From NCBI RefSeq assembly GCF_047314965.1, contig NZ_JBLBVK010000047.1, positions 124,001-188,000 on the forward strand: a DNA stretch of 64,000 bases, in the 5' to 3' direction. Under the pieces are notes generated by a model. It ran no database searches. It worked only from the letters and a program-made list of their open reading frames with translations, and was not told the DNA's origin. The position numbers and the translations under genes were made by a program. The stretch comes from JAVJUV01 sp047314965 (GTDB taxonomy: Bacteria; Pseudomonadota; Alphaproteobacteria; Rhodobacterales; Rhodobacteraceae). How positions within the stretch are numbered: the first letter of the stretch is position 1; every line of letters begins with the position of its first letter. Positions 1 to 8,900 of the stretch are shown here, piece after piece.

Positions 1-114
1 TGACAACCCATTGGCGATGCGATATGTGCCCGGCCATGAGGAGCCGGACAGTCGAGTACGTGTGTGGTGGACCGCAGTCCGGGGAAGCGAATAATGAATA
101 AAAAGGGGAACAAC

Positions 115-537
115 ATGAAAGCTGAGGTTTTCCTCCCGGACGATTATCGCCCCGCCGAAGACGAACCCTTCATGAACGAGCGTCAGCTCGAGTATTTCCG
201 CAGAAAGCTGCTGAACTGGAAAGCGGAACTGCTGGACGACAGTAAATCCACCATCGAAGGCCTTCAGGGCTCGACTCGCAACATCCCCGACATCGCCGAC
301 CGTGCCAGCGAAGAAACCGACCGCGCTCTCGAACTGCGCACCCGGGACCGCCAGCGCAAACTGGTCGCCAAGATCGACTCGGCGCTTCGCCGAATCGATA
401 ACGGCGAGTACGGCTATTGCGAGGAAACCGGCGAGCCGATCTCGCTCAAGCGCCTCGACGCTCGTCCGATCGCGACGCTGAGCCTCGAAGCGCAGGAGCG
501 CCACGAAAGGGCCGAGAAGGTCCATCGCGACGACTGA
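115..537 (+). CDS. dksA: RNA polymerase-binding transcription factor DksA
   Basis: DksA binds the RNA polymerase secondary channel and, with ppGpp, tunes rRNA and amino-acid promoters. The 140-aa protein has the coiled-coil arms with the tip motif D-I-A-D-R-A (DxxDxA) near residues 57-62 and a C-terminal globular part. The zinc-finger region keeps only one cysteine (YGYCEETGEPI); the other three zinc ligands of E. coli DksA are replaced. One-cysteine DksA proteins are known in Rhodobacter and work without zinc. An ATG at 94 is in frame, but AAGGGGAA at 101-108 is well spaced for the ATG at 115, so 115 is preferred. A hairpin terminator follows at 567-600. Confidence 0.93.
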   Translation: MKAEVFLPDDYRPAEDEPFMNERQLEYFRRKLLNWKAELLDDSKSTIEGLQGSTRNIPDIADRASEETDRALELRTRDRQRKLVAKIDSALRRIDNGEYGYCEETGEPISLKRLDARPIATLSLEAQERHERAEKVHRDD

Positions 538-566
538 TCGCCCGGACCGGCCGGAAAAAAGGATTG

Positions 567-600
567 CGCCCGTCTTGATCGGTATCAAGGCGGGCGTTTC
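567..600 (+). terminator. Rho-independent terminator after dksA
   Basis: CGCCCG (567-572) pairs with CGGGCG (591-596). The stem continues inward through CTTGAT/ATCAAG and is followed by a short T run. It lies 30 bp after the dksA stop. Confidence 0.7.
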
Positions 601-645
601 CATGTCTGGTAGCCACGATCTGTCAGGGCAGAAAGGAAACGTCAG

Positions 646-1767
646 GTGAAGATCACCATCGCGGGAGCGGGGATCGCCGGACTGTCGGCGGCGCGGGCAT
701 TGGCACAAACGGGCCACGAGGTGCGCGTCTGCGAAAAAAGCCCGGAAATCAGCGAGGTCGGGGCCGGAATTCAGGTGAGCCCGAACGGGTATGCCGTGCT
801 GCGCGCCCTTGGCCTGTCCGATGCGCTGGATTCCGTCTCGATCCGCGCAGACACGCTGCGCATGGTCGACGGGCCGACGGGACGGGAGGTCGTGTCTCTC
901 GACCTGACGCGCGCCGGCGGGGAAGGCGGCTGGCGCTTCGTGCACCGCGCGCGACTGATCGACGTGCTGAAGGACGGCGCAGTCGAGGCCGGGGTGACGC
1001 TCGAGACCGGTGCGGCGATCGATCCGCCGCCCGCCGGCGCGGCCTTGCCGGGCGATGACCTACTGATCGGTGCCGACGGGCTGAAGTCCCGCATGCGCGC
1101 CCGCGTCGACGAGGCGTCAAAGCCGTTCTTCACCGGGCAGGTGGCCTGGCGGGCGCTCCTGCCCGAAGCCGGCGGCCAGCCCGTTGTGGAGGTTCACATG
1201 GGGCCGGGGCGTCACCTGGTCAGCTATCCCTTGCAGGGCGGTTTGCGAAATATCGTGGCGGTCGAGGAGCGTCAGGGCTGGGCGGAAGAGGGCTGGAGCC
1301 ATCAGGACCACCCGGCCAACCTCAGGGGCGCCTTCGCCGGTTTCTCGCCGCGCGTGCAGGGTTGGCTCGAAAAGGTCGGCGACGTGCATCTCTGGGGCCT
1401 GTTCCGGCACCGTGTCGCGGACCGCTGGCACAGTGGCCATCAGGCCCTGATCGGTGACGCGGCGCACCCGACGCTGCCCTTCCTCGCACAGGGCGCGAAC
1501 ATGGCGCTGGAGGATGCCTGGGTGCTGGCCGATTGCCTGTCCGCAGGCCCCATGGCGGACGCCCTGGCGCGCTACCAGTCGCGGAGAAAGTCGCGGGTTA
1601 CGCGCGTCGTCGATGCGGCCACCGCGAATGCCCGGAATTACCATCTGTCGTCGCCGGTTGTCCGCTACGTCGCGCACGGCGGGTTGAGGGTTCTGGGCGC
1701 GGTCGCGCCGGACCGGTTGCTCGGCCGCTTCGACTGGCTTTACCGTCACGATGTGACCCGCGCCTGA
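646..1767 (+). CDS. FAD-dependent monooxygenase (salicylate hydroxylase/UbiH-like class A)
   Basis: This is a class A flavoprotein monooxygenase of 373 aa, expected to hydroxylate an aromatic substrate using NAD(P)H and O2. The N-terminal Rossmann motif GAGIAGLSAARAL (residues 7-19), the DG motif DLLIGADGLKS (about 133-143) and the second FAD motif LIGDAAHPTLPFLAQGAN (about 268-285) are all present. The start is GTG at 646, preceded by AGAAAGGAAA at 631-640. It stands alone between dksA and zapE. The substrate cannot be read from sequence; relatives include salicylate 1-hydroxylase and 3-hydroxybenzoate 6-hydroxylase. Confidence 0.85.
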   Translation: MKITIAGAGIAGLSAARALAQTGHEVRVCEKSPEISEVGAGIQVSPNGYAVLRALGLSDALDSVSIRADTLRMVDGPTGREVVSLDLTRAGGEGGWRFVHRARLIDVLKDGAVEAGVTLETGAAIDPPPAGAALPGDDLLIGADGLKSRMRARVDEASKPFFTGQVAWRALLPEAGGQPVVEVHMGPGRHLVSYPLQGGLRNIVAVEERQGWAEEGWSHQDHPANLRGAFAGFSPRVQGWLEKVGDVHLWGLFRHRVADRWHSGHQALIGDAAHPTLPFLAQGANMALEDAWVLADCLSAGPMADALARYQSRRKSRVTRVVDAATANARNYHLSSPVVRYVAHGGLRVLGAVAPDRLLGRFDWLYRHDVTRA

Positions 1768-1809
1768 TCTGTCTTTTCTTTATGCCCCTCATGTGCTTTG
1801 CCCTCTGCC

Positions 1810-2883
1810 ATGAGCGTTGTCCGCGAAGCATATGATCTGAAAGTCGCGTCCGGGGACCTGTCGCCCGACGAAGCCCAGTTCGCGGCCGTGGCCGAACTGG
1901 ACCGCATTGCCGAAGCGATGGCGCGGCGTCCCGAACGCAAGGGGCTGGGCGGGTTTTTCGCGAAGAAGCCGCCGCCTATCCCCGGGCTCTATCTCTGGGG
2001 CGGCGTCGGGCGCGGAAAATCCATGCTGATGGATCTTTTCCACGAGGTCGTCCAGACGCCCAAGACGCGCCGTGTTCATTTCCATTCGTTCATGCAGGAA
2101 GTGCAGGCCGCGCTGCACCGCGCCCGGCAGACAGGCGTCGACGACGCGATCCGCCCGGTGGCCGACGACATGGCCGAGGGGCTGAACCTTCTCTGCCTCG
2201 ACGAAATGCAGATCACCGACATCGCCGACGCGATGATCGTGGGTCGCCTGTTCCAGCGGATCATGGACGCAGGCGTCACCATCGTGACTACCTCGAACCG
2301 CGAGCCCGACGCGCTTTACAAGGACGGGTTGAACCGGGCGCTGTTCCTGCCGTTCATCGAGCTTCTGAAGCAACGGATGGCCGTGCATGAACTGGTGTCG
2401 CCCCGCGACTATCGCCAGAACCGGCTCAAGGACGCCCAGACATATTTCTGGCCCGCCGATGCGGGTGCCCAGGCGGAGATCAACGCAATCTGGGACGATC
2501 TGACCGGGGATGCCCGAAATTCACTGGTGCTTCACGTGAAGGGGCGCGAGGTGGAATTGCCGCTTTTCGCCAACGGCATCGGCCGGGCGCGGTTCTATGA
2601 TCTCTGCGGCAGGCCGTTGGGGCCGGCGGACTATCTTGCGATCGCCGACGTTGTGCGTGTCCTGATCCTCGAAGACATCCCGAGGCTGTCGGCCGACAAC
2701 TACAACCAGGCGCGCCGCTTCGTCACGCTGATCGACGCGCTTTACGAGGCGCGGGTCCGGCTGATCGCCACGGCAGCGGACGAGCCTGAGCGGCTCTATC
2801 TCGAAGGCGAGGGCAGTTTCGAATTCGAGCGCACGGCCAGCCGTTTGCGCGAGATGCAGTCCGAAGGCTGGGGCAAGGCCTAG
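1810..2883 (+). CDS. zapE: Cell division protein ZapE (AFG1-like ATPase)
   Basis: AFG1/ZapE family P-loop ATPase, 357 aa. In E. coli ZapE modulates Z-ring assembly, and mitochondrial AFG1 acts in protein quality control. Walker A is LYLWGGVGRGKSMLMD (about residues 59-74) and Walker B is LLCLDEMQ (about 132-139), followed by TSNREP, the family's sensor-like motif. The length is normal. A TTG at 1798 is in frame, but the ATG at 1810 is the more usual start. Its stop codon overlaps the stop of the convergent MFS gene in a shared CTAG at 2880-2883, so there is no room for a terminator between them. Confidence 0.9.
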   Translation: MSVVREAYDLKVASGDLSPDEAQFAAVAELDRIAEAMARRPERKGLGGFFAKKPPPIPGLYLWGGVGRGKSMLMDLFHEVVQTPKTRRVHFHSFMQEVQAALHRARQTGVDDAIRPVADDMAEGLNLLCLDEMQITDIADAMIVGRLFQRIMDAGVTIVTTSNREPDALYKDGLNRALFLPFIELLKQRMAVHELVSPRDYRQNRLKDAQTYFWPADAGAQAEINAIWDDLTGDARNSLVLHVKGREVELPLFANGIGRARFYDLCGRPLGPADYLAIADVVRVLILEDIPRLSADNYNQARRFVTLIDALYEARVRLIATAADEPERLYLEGEGSFEFERTASRLREMQSEGWGKA

Positions 2884-4118
2884 GAGACGCCGCCGTCTGT
2901 CTCTCGGATGAAGAGAACCAGAAGCAAGGCCCCAGCCGACAGCCCAAGCACGCTTGCCGTCAGCGGAAAGGCCGTTCCGTCGAACATCTGGCCCACGGGG
3001 GCGGCCAGAAGGATGCTGGCCACGGTCGAAGTGGCGCTGACCACCGAGGACGCCATGCCCGCGATATGCCCCATGGGTTCGAGCGCGATGGCGTTCATGT
3101 TCCCGATCCCCAGCCCCGCCATGTAGAAGACGGCCGTGATCCAGAGGAAGGTGATCGCAAAGGGCGGCGGCCCGGCGGACCAGAGGGCAAGCTGGCCAAG
3201 CAGGAACAGCGCCGTGAGGACCGCTAGGACCAGGAGCGCCAGCGTTACGACGCGCTTCATGCCGAAGCGGACGACCACCATTGCATTCAACAGGCTGGAG
3301 CTTGCCGTGATCGCTGCCATGAAGCCGAACCAGAGAGGAAATGTCTCTTCCTTGCCGTAGATCTGGCCGAAGACGGCCTGGCTGGACATGAGCGCCGAGA
3401 ACAGCATGCCGAAGACCAGCGTCTGCACCCCGATCGCCAGCACGACCTGACGGTTCGAGAAAACCTCCGCGAGGCCCTCGGCCAGCTTGCCGAGACGGAA
3501 CGGGCGGCGGCGATCGTGAGGCAGAGTCTCGGGCAGGCGTGTCAGAAGCCAGAGCATCGAGAGCGCCGAGAAGACCGCGAAGGCCATGAAGATCGCGCGC
3601 CAGCCGAAGGCCCAGGCGATACCCGCTCCAAGGCTCGGGGCAACAACCGGAACCAGAGTGAAGACGATCATGATGAAACTGGTGATCCGCGCCATCTGGC
3701 GGCCGGAGAAGAGATCCCGAACGATGGCGATTGCCGTGACGCGGGGCCCGGCGGCGCCGAGGCCCTGAACGGCGCGAGCCATCAGAAGTTCGTCCAGGCT
3801 GTCACTTGTGGCGCCGTAGAGCGCGGCGAGCGAGTATATGATCGCGCCGCCCACCGCGACAGGCCGGCGGCCAAGCGCATCGCTGAGAGGACCGGAGAAC
3901 AGCGTGCCGGCTCCCATACCGATAACGAAGGCCGCAATGATCAGTTGCGCGCGGTTCGGGTCGGCGGGGTTCAGCGTCTGCCCGATCTCGGGCAGGGCGG
4001 GCAGCATGGCGTCGATGGAAAAGGCGATGGTGGCCGACAGCATGGCCAGAAGCGCCACCAGTTCGACGCGCGAGATCGGCTCCCGCGGCGCTTCCTTCGC
4101 CGTGATGTCAGTGGGCAT
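2880..4118 (-). CDS. MFS transporter, Bcr/CflA-type drug efflux
   Basis: A 412-aa, 12-helix major facilitator of the DHA1 (Bcr/CflA) group, expected to export drugs or metabolites with proton antiport. The loop after TM2 carries the DHA1 signature GPLSDALGRRPVAVGG (about residues 75-90), and motif C-like glycines follow in TM5 (PVVAPSLGAGIAWAFGW). It lies 24 bp downstream of the DsbA-like gene on the same strand, so it is probably the last gene of that operon. The substrate is unknown. Confidence 0.85.
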   Translation of the reverse strand: MPTDITAKEAPREPISRVELVALLAMLSATIAFSIDAMLPALPEIGQTLNPADPNRAQLIIAAFVIGMGAGTLFSGPLSDALGRRPVAVGGAIIYSLAALYGATSDSLDELLMARAVQGLGAAGPRVTAIAIVRDLFSGRQMARITSFIMIVFTLVPVVAPSLGAGIAWAFGWRAIFMAFAVFSALSMLWLLTRLPETLPHDRRRPFRLGKLAEGLAEVFSNRQVVLAIGVQTLVFGMLFSALMSSQAVFGQIYGKEETFPLWFGFMAAITASSSLLNAMVVVRFGMKRVVTLALLVLAVLTALFLLGQLALWSAGPPPFAITFLWITAVFYMAGLGIGNMNAIALEPMGHIAGMASSVVSATSTVASILLAAPVGQMFDGTAFPLTASVLGLSAGALLLVLFIRETDGGVS

Positions 4119-4142
4119 GGCCGTCCGGCCTCCGGACCGCGC

Positions 4143-4787
4143 TCATTCCTCGGATTTCAGTCGTTCGGAGATCTCGTCGATGACCTGAAGCCACAACTCG
4201 GTCGGTTGCGCGCCGGGCAGCACATGCTGGTTGGCGAGAACGAACGTCGGAACACCGGTCACGCCACGCTGGCGGGCATGTTCGTCGCGCGCGCGGATGT
4301 CCTCGAGATCGGCGCCGCTGTCGAACAGCCGCGCGATCATCTCGCGGTCCAGTCCCACACCTTCTGCGATCGAGAGCAGAACCTCCCGGTCTCCGATGTC
4401 CCGGCCTTCCTCGAAATAGGCCTTGAAAAGCCGCGACACCACGGCGGTCTGGCGCCCCTCCAGTCCGGCCCAGTGGATCAGGCGGTGCGCGTCGATGGTG
4501 TTGGGCGTGCGCTGGATCGCACCGAAATCGATCTTCAGTCCCGCAGCCTCGGCGGCCCCGGCGATGCGGGAATAGATGCGTACCGCGTTTTCCTTGCCGC
4601 CGAACTTGGTCTCGAGATACTCGCGCCGGTCCATCCCGCCTTCGGGCATGTCCGGGTTCAGCTGGAACGGATGCCACTGGATGGTCAGCGCGTGCTCGGG
4701 CCGGGCTTCAAGTGCGCGGTCGAGGTTCGCCTTGCCGATATAGCACCACGGGCAGATGGGGTCGGAGAGAATGTCGAGCGTGATCAT
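4143..4787 (-). CDS. DsbA-family oxidoreductase (FrnE / 2-hydroxychromene-2-carboxylate isomerase-like)
   Basis: A 214-aa cytoplasmic thioredoxin-fold protein with no signal peptide. The active-site motif CPWC is at residues 13-16 (DPICPWCYIGK) and the cis-proline region GVTGVPTFVL is near 174-183. This is the FrnE-like branch of the DsbA family, whose members act as thiol oxidoreductases or glutathione-dependent isomerases in aromatic catabolism. Its ATG overlaps the stop of the upstream acyl-CoA ligase (ATGA at 4784-4787), indicating translational coupling. That context would fit breakdown or modification of an aromatic acid, which is an inference. Confidence 0.88.
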   Translation of the reverse strand: MITLDILSDPICPWCYIGKANLDRALEARPEHALTIQWHPFQLNPDMPEGGMDRREYLETKFGGKENAVRIYSRIAGAAEAAGLKIDFGAIQRTPNTIDAHRLIHWAGLEGRQTAVVSRLFKAYFEEGRDIGDREVLLSIAEGVGLDREMIARLFDSGADLEDIRARDEHARQRGVTGVPTFVLANQHVLPGAQPTELWLQVIDEISERLKSEE

Positions 4788-6280
4788 GACCCGGCCTCGT
4801 TGTCAGTCCTGAGCGCCCGGCGCAAGAGCTTTCCGTTCGGATTGCGCGGAAGTGAAGCGTGGTGGACGAAGAGGCGCGGCTGTTTGTGCCGGGCCAGGTG
4901 TTGCGTGGCATGTGCACGCAGAACGGTCTCGGGGATCGGCGCATCGGCCGCATAATGCAGCGCGACCACCACCGTCTCGGCGTCAAGCGCGTGATCCACG
5001 GCGGCCGCATCGTGGACGCCCGGGCAGCGGCTCATGGCCTCCTCGATCTCCAGCGGAGACAGCCGGAACCCGCCAGCCGTCAGCACGTCGTCGTTGCGCC
5101 CCGCATAGACGATCGCCCCATCTTCGCGCATCTGTCCCATGTCGCCGGTCCGGAACCAGTCGCCATCGAGGCGCGGCGTGGCGTCGCCCAGATATCCCAG
5201 AATCAGCCCCGGATCGCTCTTGTGCACCGCGATCTCACCGGTCTCGCCGCGGGGCACCGCTCCGTCCGGTCCCAGAATGGCGACCGCTCGTCCGGGTTGG
5301 GCATAGCCCAGCGTGCCGGCCGGGGCAGGGCGCGTGGGCGAGCCCGAGATGAAGGTCGAGCATTCCGACTGTCCGAAAGCTTCGTGCAGGTCGGTGCCCA
5401 TCCTGTCCCGCCAGCGCTCGCGCAGGCTCTCCGACAGTTTCTCACCCGCCGACAGCCCATGGCGCAGCTTTGGGAAGGGCGCGGGCTCGGCCCTCAGGAT
5501 CCGCCGGAAAACGCCCGGAGAGGCGGCGAGCAGCGTCGCCTCGTGGCGCCTGATCAGAAGAGGCAGCATGTCTGGCGTGACGCCGGGGCCGGGAATCAGC
5601 GCGGTGGCGCCAACGGTCCACGGGTCGAGAAGGCCGGTCCCCAGCGTATAGGTCCAGTTGAAGGCGCCTGCGTGCAGAATGCGGTCTTCGACGGTCAACC
5701 CGTACCAGCCGTCGAACATCATCCTCCGCGCAAGGATCGCGCGATGGGCATGGACGACGCCCACCGGCGCGTTCGAGGTGCCTGAGGTGAAGACGACGTA
5801 ACCGGGTCGTTCAGGGTCTCCCTCGATTACCCCGGTCAGAGGTTCCGCAGCCTCAAGCTCGGCCATCGAAAGGACAGGCAAGCCCGGCGGCAGGGCGATG
5901 CCGGGGGCGCAGAGAACGGCCTTCGGGCGCAGAACATCGGCGATCCGCGCGATCTCGGTTTCGTTCAGCGCGGCGGAACTGGGCACGGGCACGATCCCCG
6001 CGGCCACCGCCCCGAGAAAGGCCAGCGGAAACTCGGTCGTGTTTCCCAGCCGGAGCAGCAAACGGTCCCCGGGCTCAAGTCCCGCCTGCACCAGCGCGGC
6101 CCCGGTGGCCAGCACGCTGTCGCGAAGCCGCCCGTAACTCCAGCGCTCGGAGCCCGAAGGTTTCAGAACCGTCAGGGCGATCTTGTCGTCGCTCGCGCCG
6201 TTGGCCCAAAGCACATGATGCGCCAGGCTGAAGCGCGCTGGCGGATCAAGGTCGGTGCGATGGTCCTCGACGGAGAGCAT
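4784..6280 (-). CDS. AMP-binding acyl/aryl-CoA ligase
   Basis: A 498-aa member of the ANL adenylating superfamily, most like benzoate- or fatty-acid-CoA ligases. The A3 motif reads YVVFTSGTSNAPVGVVHAH. The A5-like EAFGQSE, the A7 motif GDWFRTGDMGQ and the C-terminal catalytic lysine in PRNPNGKLLRRAL are present. The A3 loop departs from the usual TSGTTGxPK in that its lysine is missing (APVGV). The A10 lysine is intact, so activity is still likely. It is coupled to the DsbA-like gene downstream. The native acid is unknown. Confidence 0.85.
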   Translation of the reverse strand: MLSVEDHRTDLDPPARFSLAHHVLWANGASDDKIALTVLKPSGSERWSYGRLRDSVLATGAALVQAGLEPGDRLLLRLGNTTEFPLAFLGAVAAGIVPVPSSAALNETEIARIADVLRPKAVLCAPGIALPPGLPVLSMAELEAAEPLTGVIEGDPERPGYVVFTSGTSNAPVGVVHAHRAILARRMMFDGWYGLTVEDRILHAGAFNWTYTLGTGLLDPWTVGATALIPGPGVTPDMLPLLIRRHEATLLAASPGVFRRILRAEPAPFPKLRHGLSAGEKLSESLRERWRDRMGTDLHEAFGQSECSTFISGSPTRPAPAGTLGYAQPGRAVAILGPDGAVPRGETGEIAVHKSDPGLILGYLGDATPRLDGDWFRTGDMGQMREDGAIVYAGRNDDVLTAGGFRLSPLEIEEAMSRCPGVHDAAAVDHALDAETVVVALHYAADAPIPETVLRAHATQHLARHKQPRLFVHHASLPRNPNGKLLRRALRTDNEAGS

Positions 6281-6330
6281 GGGGCCGGATTAGGCAGCCC
6301 GGCCCGCCGATGCAAGAGAGCGGGTAAAGG

Positions 6331-6564
6331 TCACTCGGCCGCGACGGCGATCTTGCGGTTCAGCCATGCCGGAAGGAACAACGTCTCGACCAGTTCCTCG
6401 GCCTCCGCCACCGTCACGTCGGCGTGGCGGGCGATGTCGCTGCAGAAGGACGACATGCTGATCGCGGGCATGCCGCCGGGGCGCCCCAGATCCACGCAGG
6501 GGGCGCATTGCCGCACCACGTCGAGAAATCCGTTCCAGTCGCCTTGCACCGATGCCCATGTCAT
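6331..6564 (-). CDS. Small hypothetical protein with CxxC
   Basis: A 77-aa protein that I do not recognise. Cysteines lie at 20, 23 and 41 (QCAPC and SSFCSD), which could bind a metal. The rest is mostly helical and acidic (VAEAEELVETL), with no signal peptide or membrane span. Its GC3-rich codon use fits its neighbours, and it lies 50 bp upstream of the acyl-CoA ligase and 71 bp downstream of arsJ on the same strand. It could be the tail of the arsenic operon or the head of the next one. Confidence 0.55.
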   Translation of the reverse strand: MTWASVQGDWNGFLDVVRQCAPCVDLGRPGGMPAISMSSFCSDIARHADVTVAEAEELVETLFLPAWLNRKIAVAAE

Positions 6565-6635
6565 CTCGCGCCCTCCGGGGTTGACCGCCCGGGCATCGTT
6601 TCACCGAAACTTTAATCAAAGATTAACGATACAAC

Positions 6636-7868
6636 TCACGCGGCCTTCAGATGCACCGCTTCCAGCCGCCGCGCCGCCAGCCAGCTTGCCGCCGACATCA
6701 GCGCCGCCATCCCCAGGCACCCGGCCACGCCACCAAGCTGAAAGCTGAGCCCCGACAGAAGCGTGCCCAGAAGCCGCCCTGCGGCATTCGACATGTAGTA
6801 GAACCCCACGTCCAGAGTGACCCTCTCGGATTTCGAGAATTCGAGGATAAGGTAGGAATGCAGCGCCGAGTTCAGCGCGAACACCGCGCCAAAGACCAGC
6901 AGCCCCGCGATCACCACCGCCGTCAATCCTGGCAGGTCCGACCATGCCGCCACCGCCAGAAGCGCAGGGATCAGCGCCAGAAGCCCGACCCAGAACCGTG
7001 CCGCCGCCACTGTTCCGGCCGGGGTGCCGGTCTGCGATTTTAGGATTCGCGGCGCATTTGCCTGAACCGCCCCATAAAGCACGATCCAGGCCGCCATGAA
7101 CGCGCCGATCAGAAAAAACGCCTGCCGTGCGCCCTCGGTCGTGCCATCCGACAGGACGCCGTAGAAAAAGACCGGGATGCCGACCACGAACCAGGTGTCC
7201 CGCGCGCCAAAGAGGAACATGCGCGCCAGCGACAAGGCCCGGATGTTCGGGTCCTCGGGGATGACCGCCGAAACCTTGGTGCCCTTCTTGCCACCGGGCA
7301 GGCCTCTCGGCATGAACAGAACGATCGCCGTCAGGATCAGCGCCAGCGCCACCGCCATCCCGATGACCGAGGCGGCAAAGCCGAACAGGCCCAGCATCGC
7401 GGCGCCAAGGAAGAAGCCCACGCCCTTCACCGCGTTCTTCGAGCCCGTCAGCAGAGCCACCCAGCGGAAGAGCGCGCCGTCCGCATCGGGCGCCAGCAGC
7501 TTGACCGCGCTTTTCGACGACATCTTGGCCAGATCCTTGGCCACGCCGGAGACGCCCTGCACGGCCATGACATAGACCACCGAAGCCGCAACGCTCCATT
7601 CGGGATCCAGCCCGGCCAAAGCAGCCAAGGCCCCGATCTGCAGGACAAGCCCGGCATAAAGCGTCGAGGTCAGCCCGAACCGGCTGGCCAACCAGCCAGC
7701 CGACAAATTGGTGACGATCCCCATCACCTCGTAGAGCAGGAACAGGTAAGCCAACTGCACCGGCGAGAAACCGAGCGTGTGGAAGTGAAGAAGCACCAGC
7801 ATCCTGAGTGCGCCATCGGTCAGCATGAACGCCCAATAGGCCACCGTGACGGCGACATAGGCCTTCAT
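6636..7868 (-). CDS. arsJ: Organoarsenical efflux MFS transporter ArsJ
   Basis: A 410-aa, 12-helix MFS permease starting MKAYVAVTVAYWAFMLTD, the typical ArsJ N-terminus. ArsJ exports 1-arseno-3-phosphoglycerate, the unstable product made when GAPDH uses arsenate in place of phosphate; it breaks down outside the cell to arsenate. The gene begins 14 bp after the stop of the dedicated GAPDH gene, which is the diagnostic pairing for this pathway. The start is ATG at 7868; the reading frame continues further upstream but only through the GAPDH gene. Confidence 0.92.
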   Translation of the reverse strand: MKAYVAVTVAYWAFMLTDGALRMLVLLHFHTLGFSPVQLAYLFLLYEVMGIVTNLSAGWLASRFGLTSTLYAGLVLQIGALAALAGLDPEWSVAASVVYVMAVQGVSGVAKDLAKMSSKSAVKLLAPDADGALFRWVALLTGSKNAVKGVGFFLGAAMLGLFGFAASVIGMAVALALILTAIVLFMPRGLPGGKKGTKVSAVIPEDPNIRALSLARMFLFGARDTWFVVGIPVFFYGVLSDGTTEGARQAFFLIGAFMAAWIVLYGAVQANAPRILKSQTGTPAGTVAAARFWVGLLALIPALLAVAAWSDLPGLTAVVIAGLLVFGAVFALNSALHSYLILEFSKSERVTLDVGFYYMSNAAGRLLGTLLSGLSFQLGGVAGCLGMAALMSAASWLAARRLEAVHLKAA

Positions 7869-7882
7869 ACCACCCCGGTCGC

Positions 7883-8899
7883 TCACGTCAGGCTCCCGGC
7901 GACCATCCGCGTGATGTCGCCCAGCCGGCAGGCATAACCCCATTCGTTGTCGTACCAGGCATAGACCTTCACCTGAGTCCCGTTGATCACCATGGTCGAG
8001 CCCGCGTCCACGATAGAGGAGCGCGGATCGTTGACGTAGTCCGCCGAAACCAGTGGGCGCTCCTCGTAGCCGAGGATGCCCTTCAGCGGCCCCTCCGACC
8101 ATTTGGCAAAGAGCGCGTTCACCTCCTCGGGCGTCGTCTCGCGCTCCATCTCGAAGACGCAATCGGTCAGCGAGGCGTTCAAGAGCGGCACACGCACCGC
8201 CAGCCCGTTCAGCCGGCCTTTCAGCTCGGGATAGATCAGCGTGATCGCGGTGGCCGAGCCCGTCGAGGTCGGGATCAGGCTGTTCAATGCCGAGCGCGCG
8301 CGGCGCGGATCCTTATGCGCCTTGTCGACGATGGTCTGGGTGTTGGTCACGTCATGGATCGTGGTGATCGAGCCATGACGTATGCCGATCTCCTCATGCA
8401 GCACCTTCACAACCGGCGCGAGGCAATTCGTCGTGCAGGAGGCCGCCGTCACCAGGTCATGCCGCTCCGGATCGTAAAGGCCGTGGTTCACGCCATAGAC
8501 CAGGTTCAGCGCCGACGCGTCCTTGACCGGGGCCGAAACCACCACCTTCCTGACGCCCGCCGCGTAATAGGGCGCGACCTTGGCCTCGGTCTTGAAGACG
8601 CCGGTGCAGTCCACCACCAGGTCCACGCCCAGCTCCGCCAGCGGCAGCGCCTCCAGCGTTTTCTCCTGCGTGAAACGCATCGGGCGCCCGTTCACCACCA
8701 GCCTGTCGCCGTCGGCTGCAATCGCGGCCGGCCAGCGGCCATGCACAGTGTCGAACTCCAGAAGCAGCGCGTGCTGGTCAATATCGCCGTAAGGCTCGTT
8801 CACCAGAACGATCTCGCCGCCCGCGTCCGCATCGAACAGGTCCCGGAGCAAGAGCTTGCCCATCCGGCCCAGGCCATTGATCGCGATCCGTGGGGTCAT
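7883..8899 (-). CDS. Arsenic-operon glyceraldehyde-3-phosphate dehydrogenase (ArsJ-associated)
   Basis: A 338-aa GAPDH with the NAD motif INGLGRMGKLLLRD at residues 5-18 and the catalytic block AASCTTNCLAPVV (Cys of SCTTN), followed by the usual HDVTNTQ and PTSTGSATA segments. In arsJ operons this enzyme forms 1-arseno-3-phosphoglycerate from glyceraldehyde-3-phosphate and arsenate. The ATG at 8899 is 1 bp from the stop of the upstream ArsR-ArsC gene, and arsJ follows after 14 bp, so expression should follow arsenic. A separate housekeeping GAPDH is expected elsewhere in the genome. Confidence 0.92.
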   Translation of the reverse strand: MTPRIAINGLGRMGKLLLRDLFDADAGGEIVLVNEPYGDIDQHALLLEFDTVHGRWPAAIAADGDRLVVNGRPMRFTQEKTLEALPLAELGVDLVVDCTGVFKTEAKVAPYYAAGVRKVVVSAPVKDASALNLVYGVNHGLYDPERHDLVTAASCTTNCLAPVVKVLHEEIGIRHGSITTIHDVTNTQTIVDKAHKDPRRARSALNSLIPTSTGSATAITLIYPELKGRLNGLAVRVPLLNASLTDCVFEMERETTPEEVNALFAKWSEGPLKGILGYEERPLVSADYVNDPRSSIVDAGSTMVINGTQVKVYAWYDNEWGYACRLGDITRMVAGSLT

Positions 8900-8900
8900 G

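Noticed and set aside
3516..4955. Long open frame (479 codons) on the plus strand
   Set aside because: It lies antisense to the MFS and DsbA-like genes, crosses their boundary, and shows no domain; long antisense frames are usual at this GC content.
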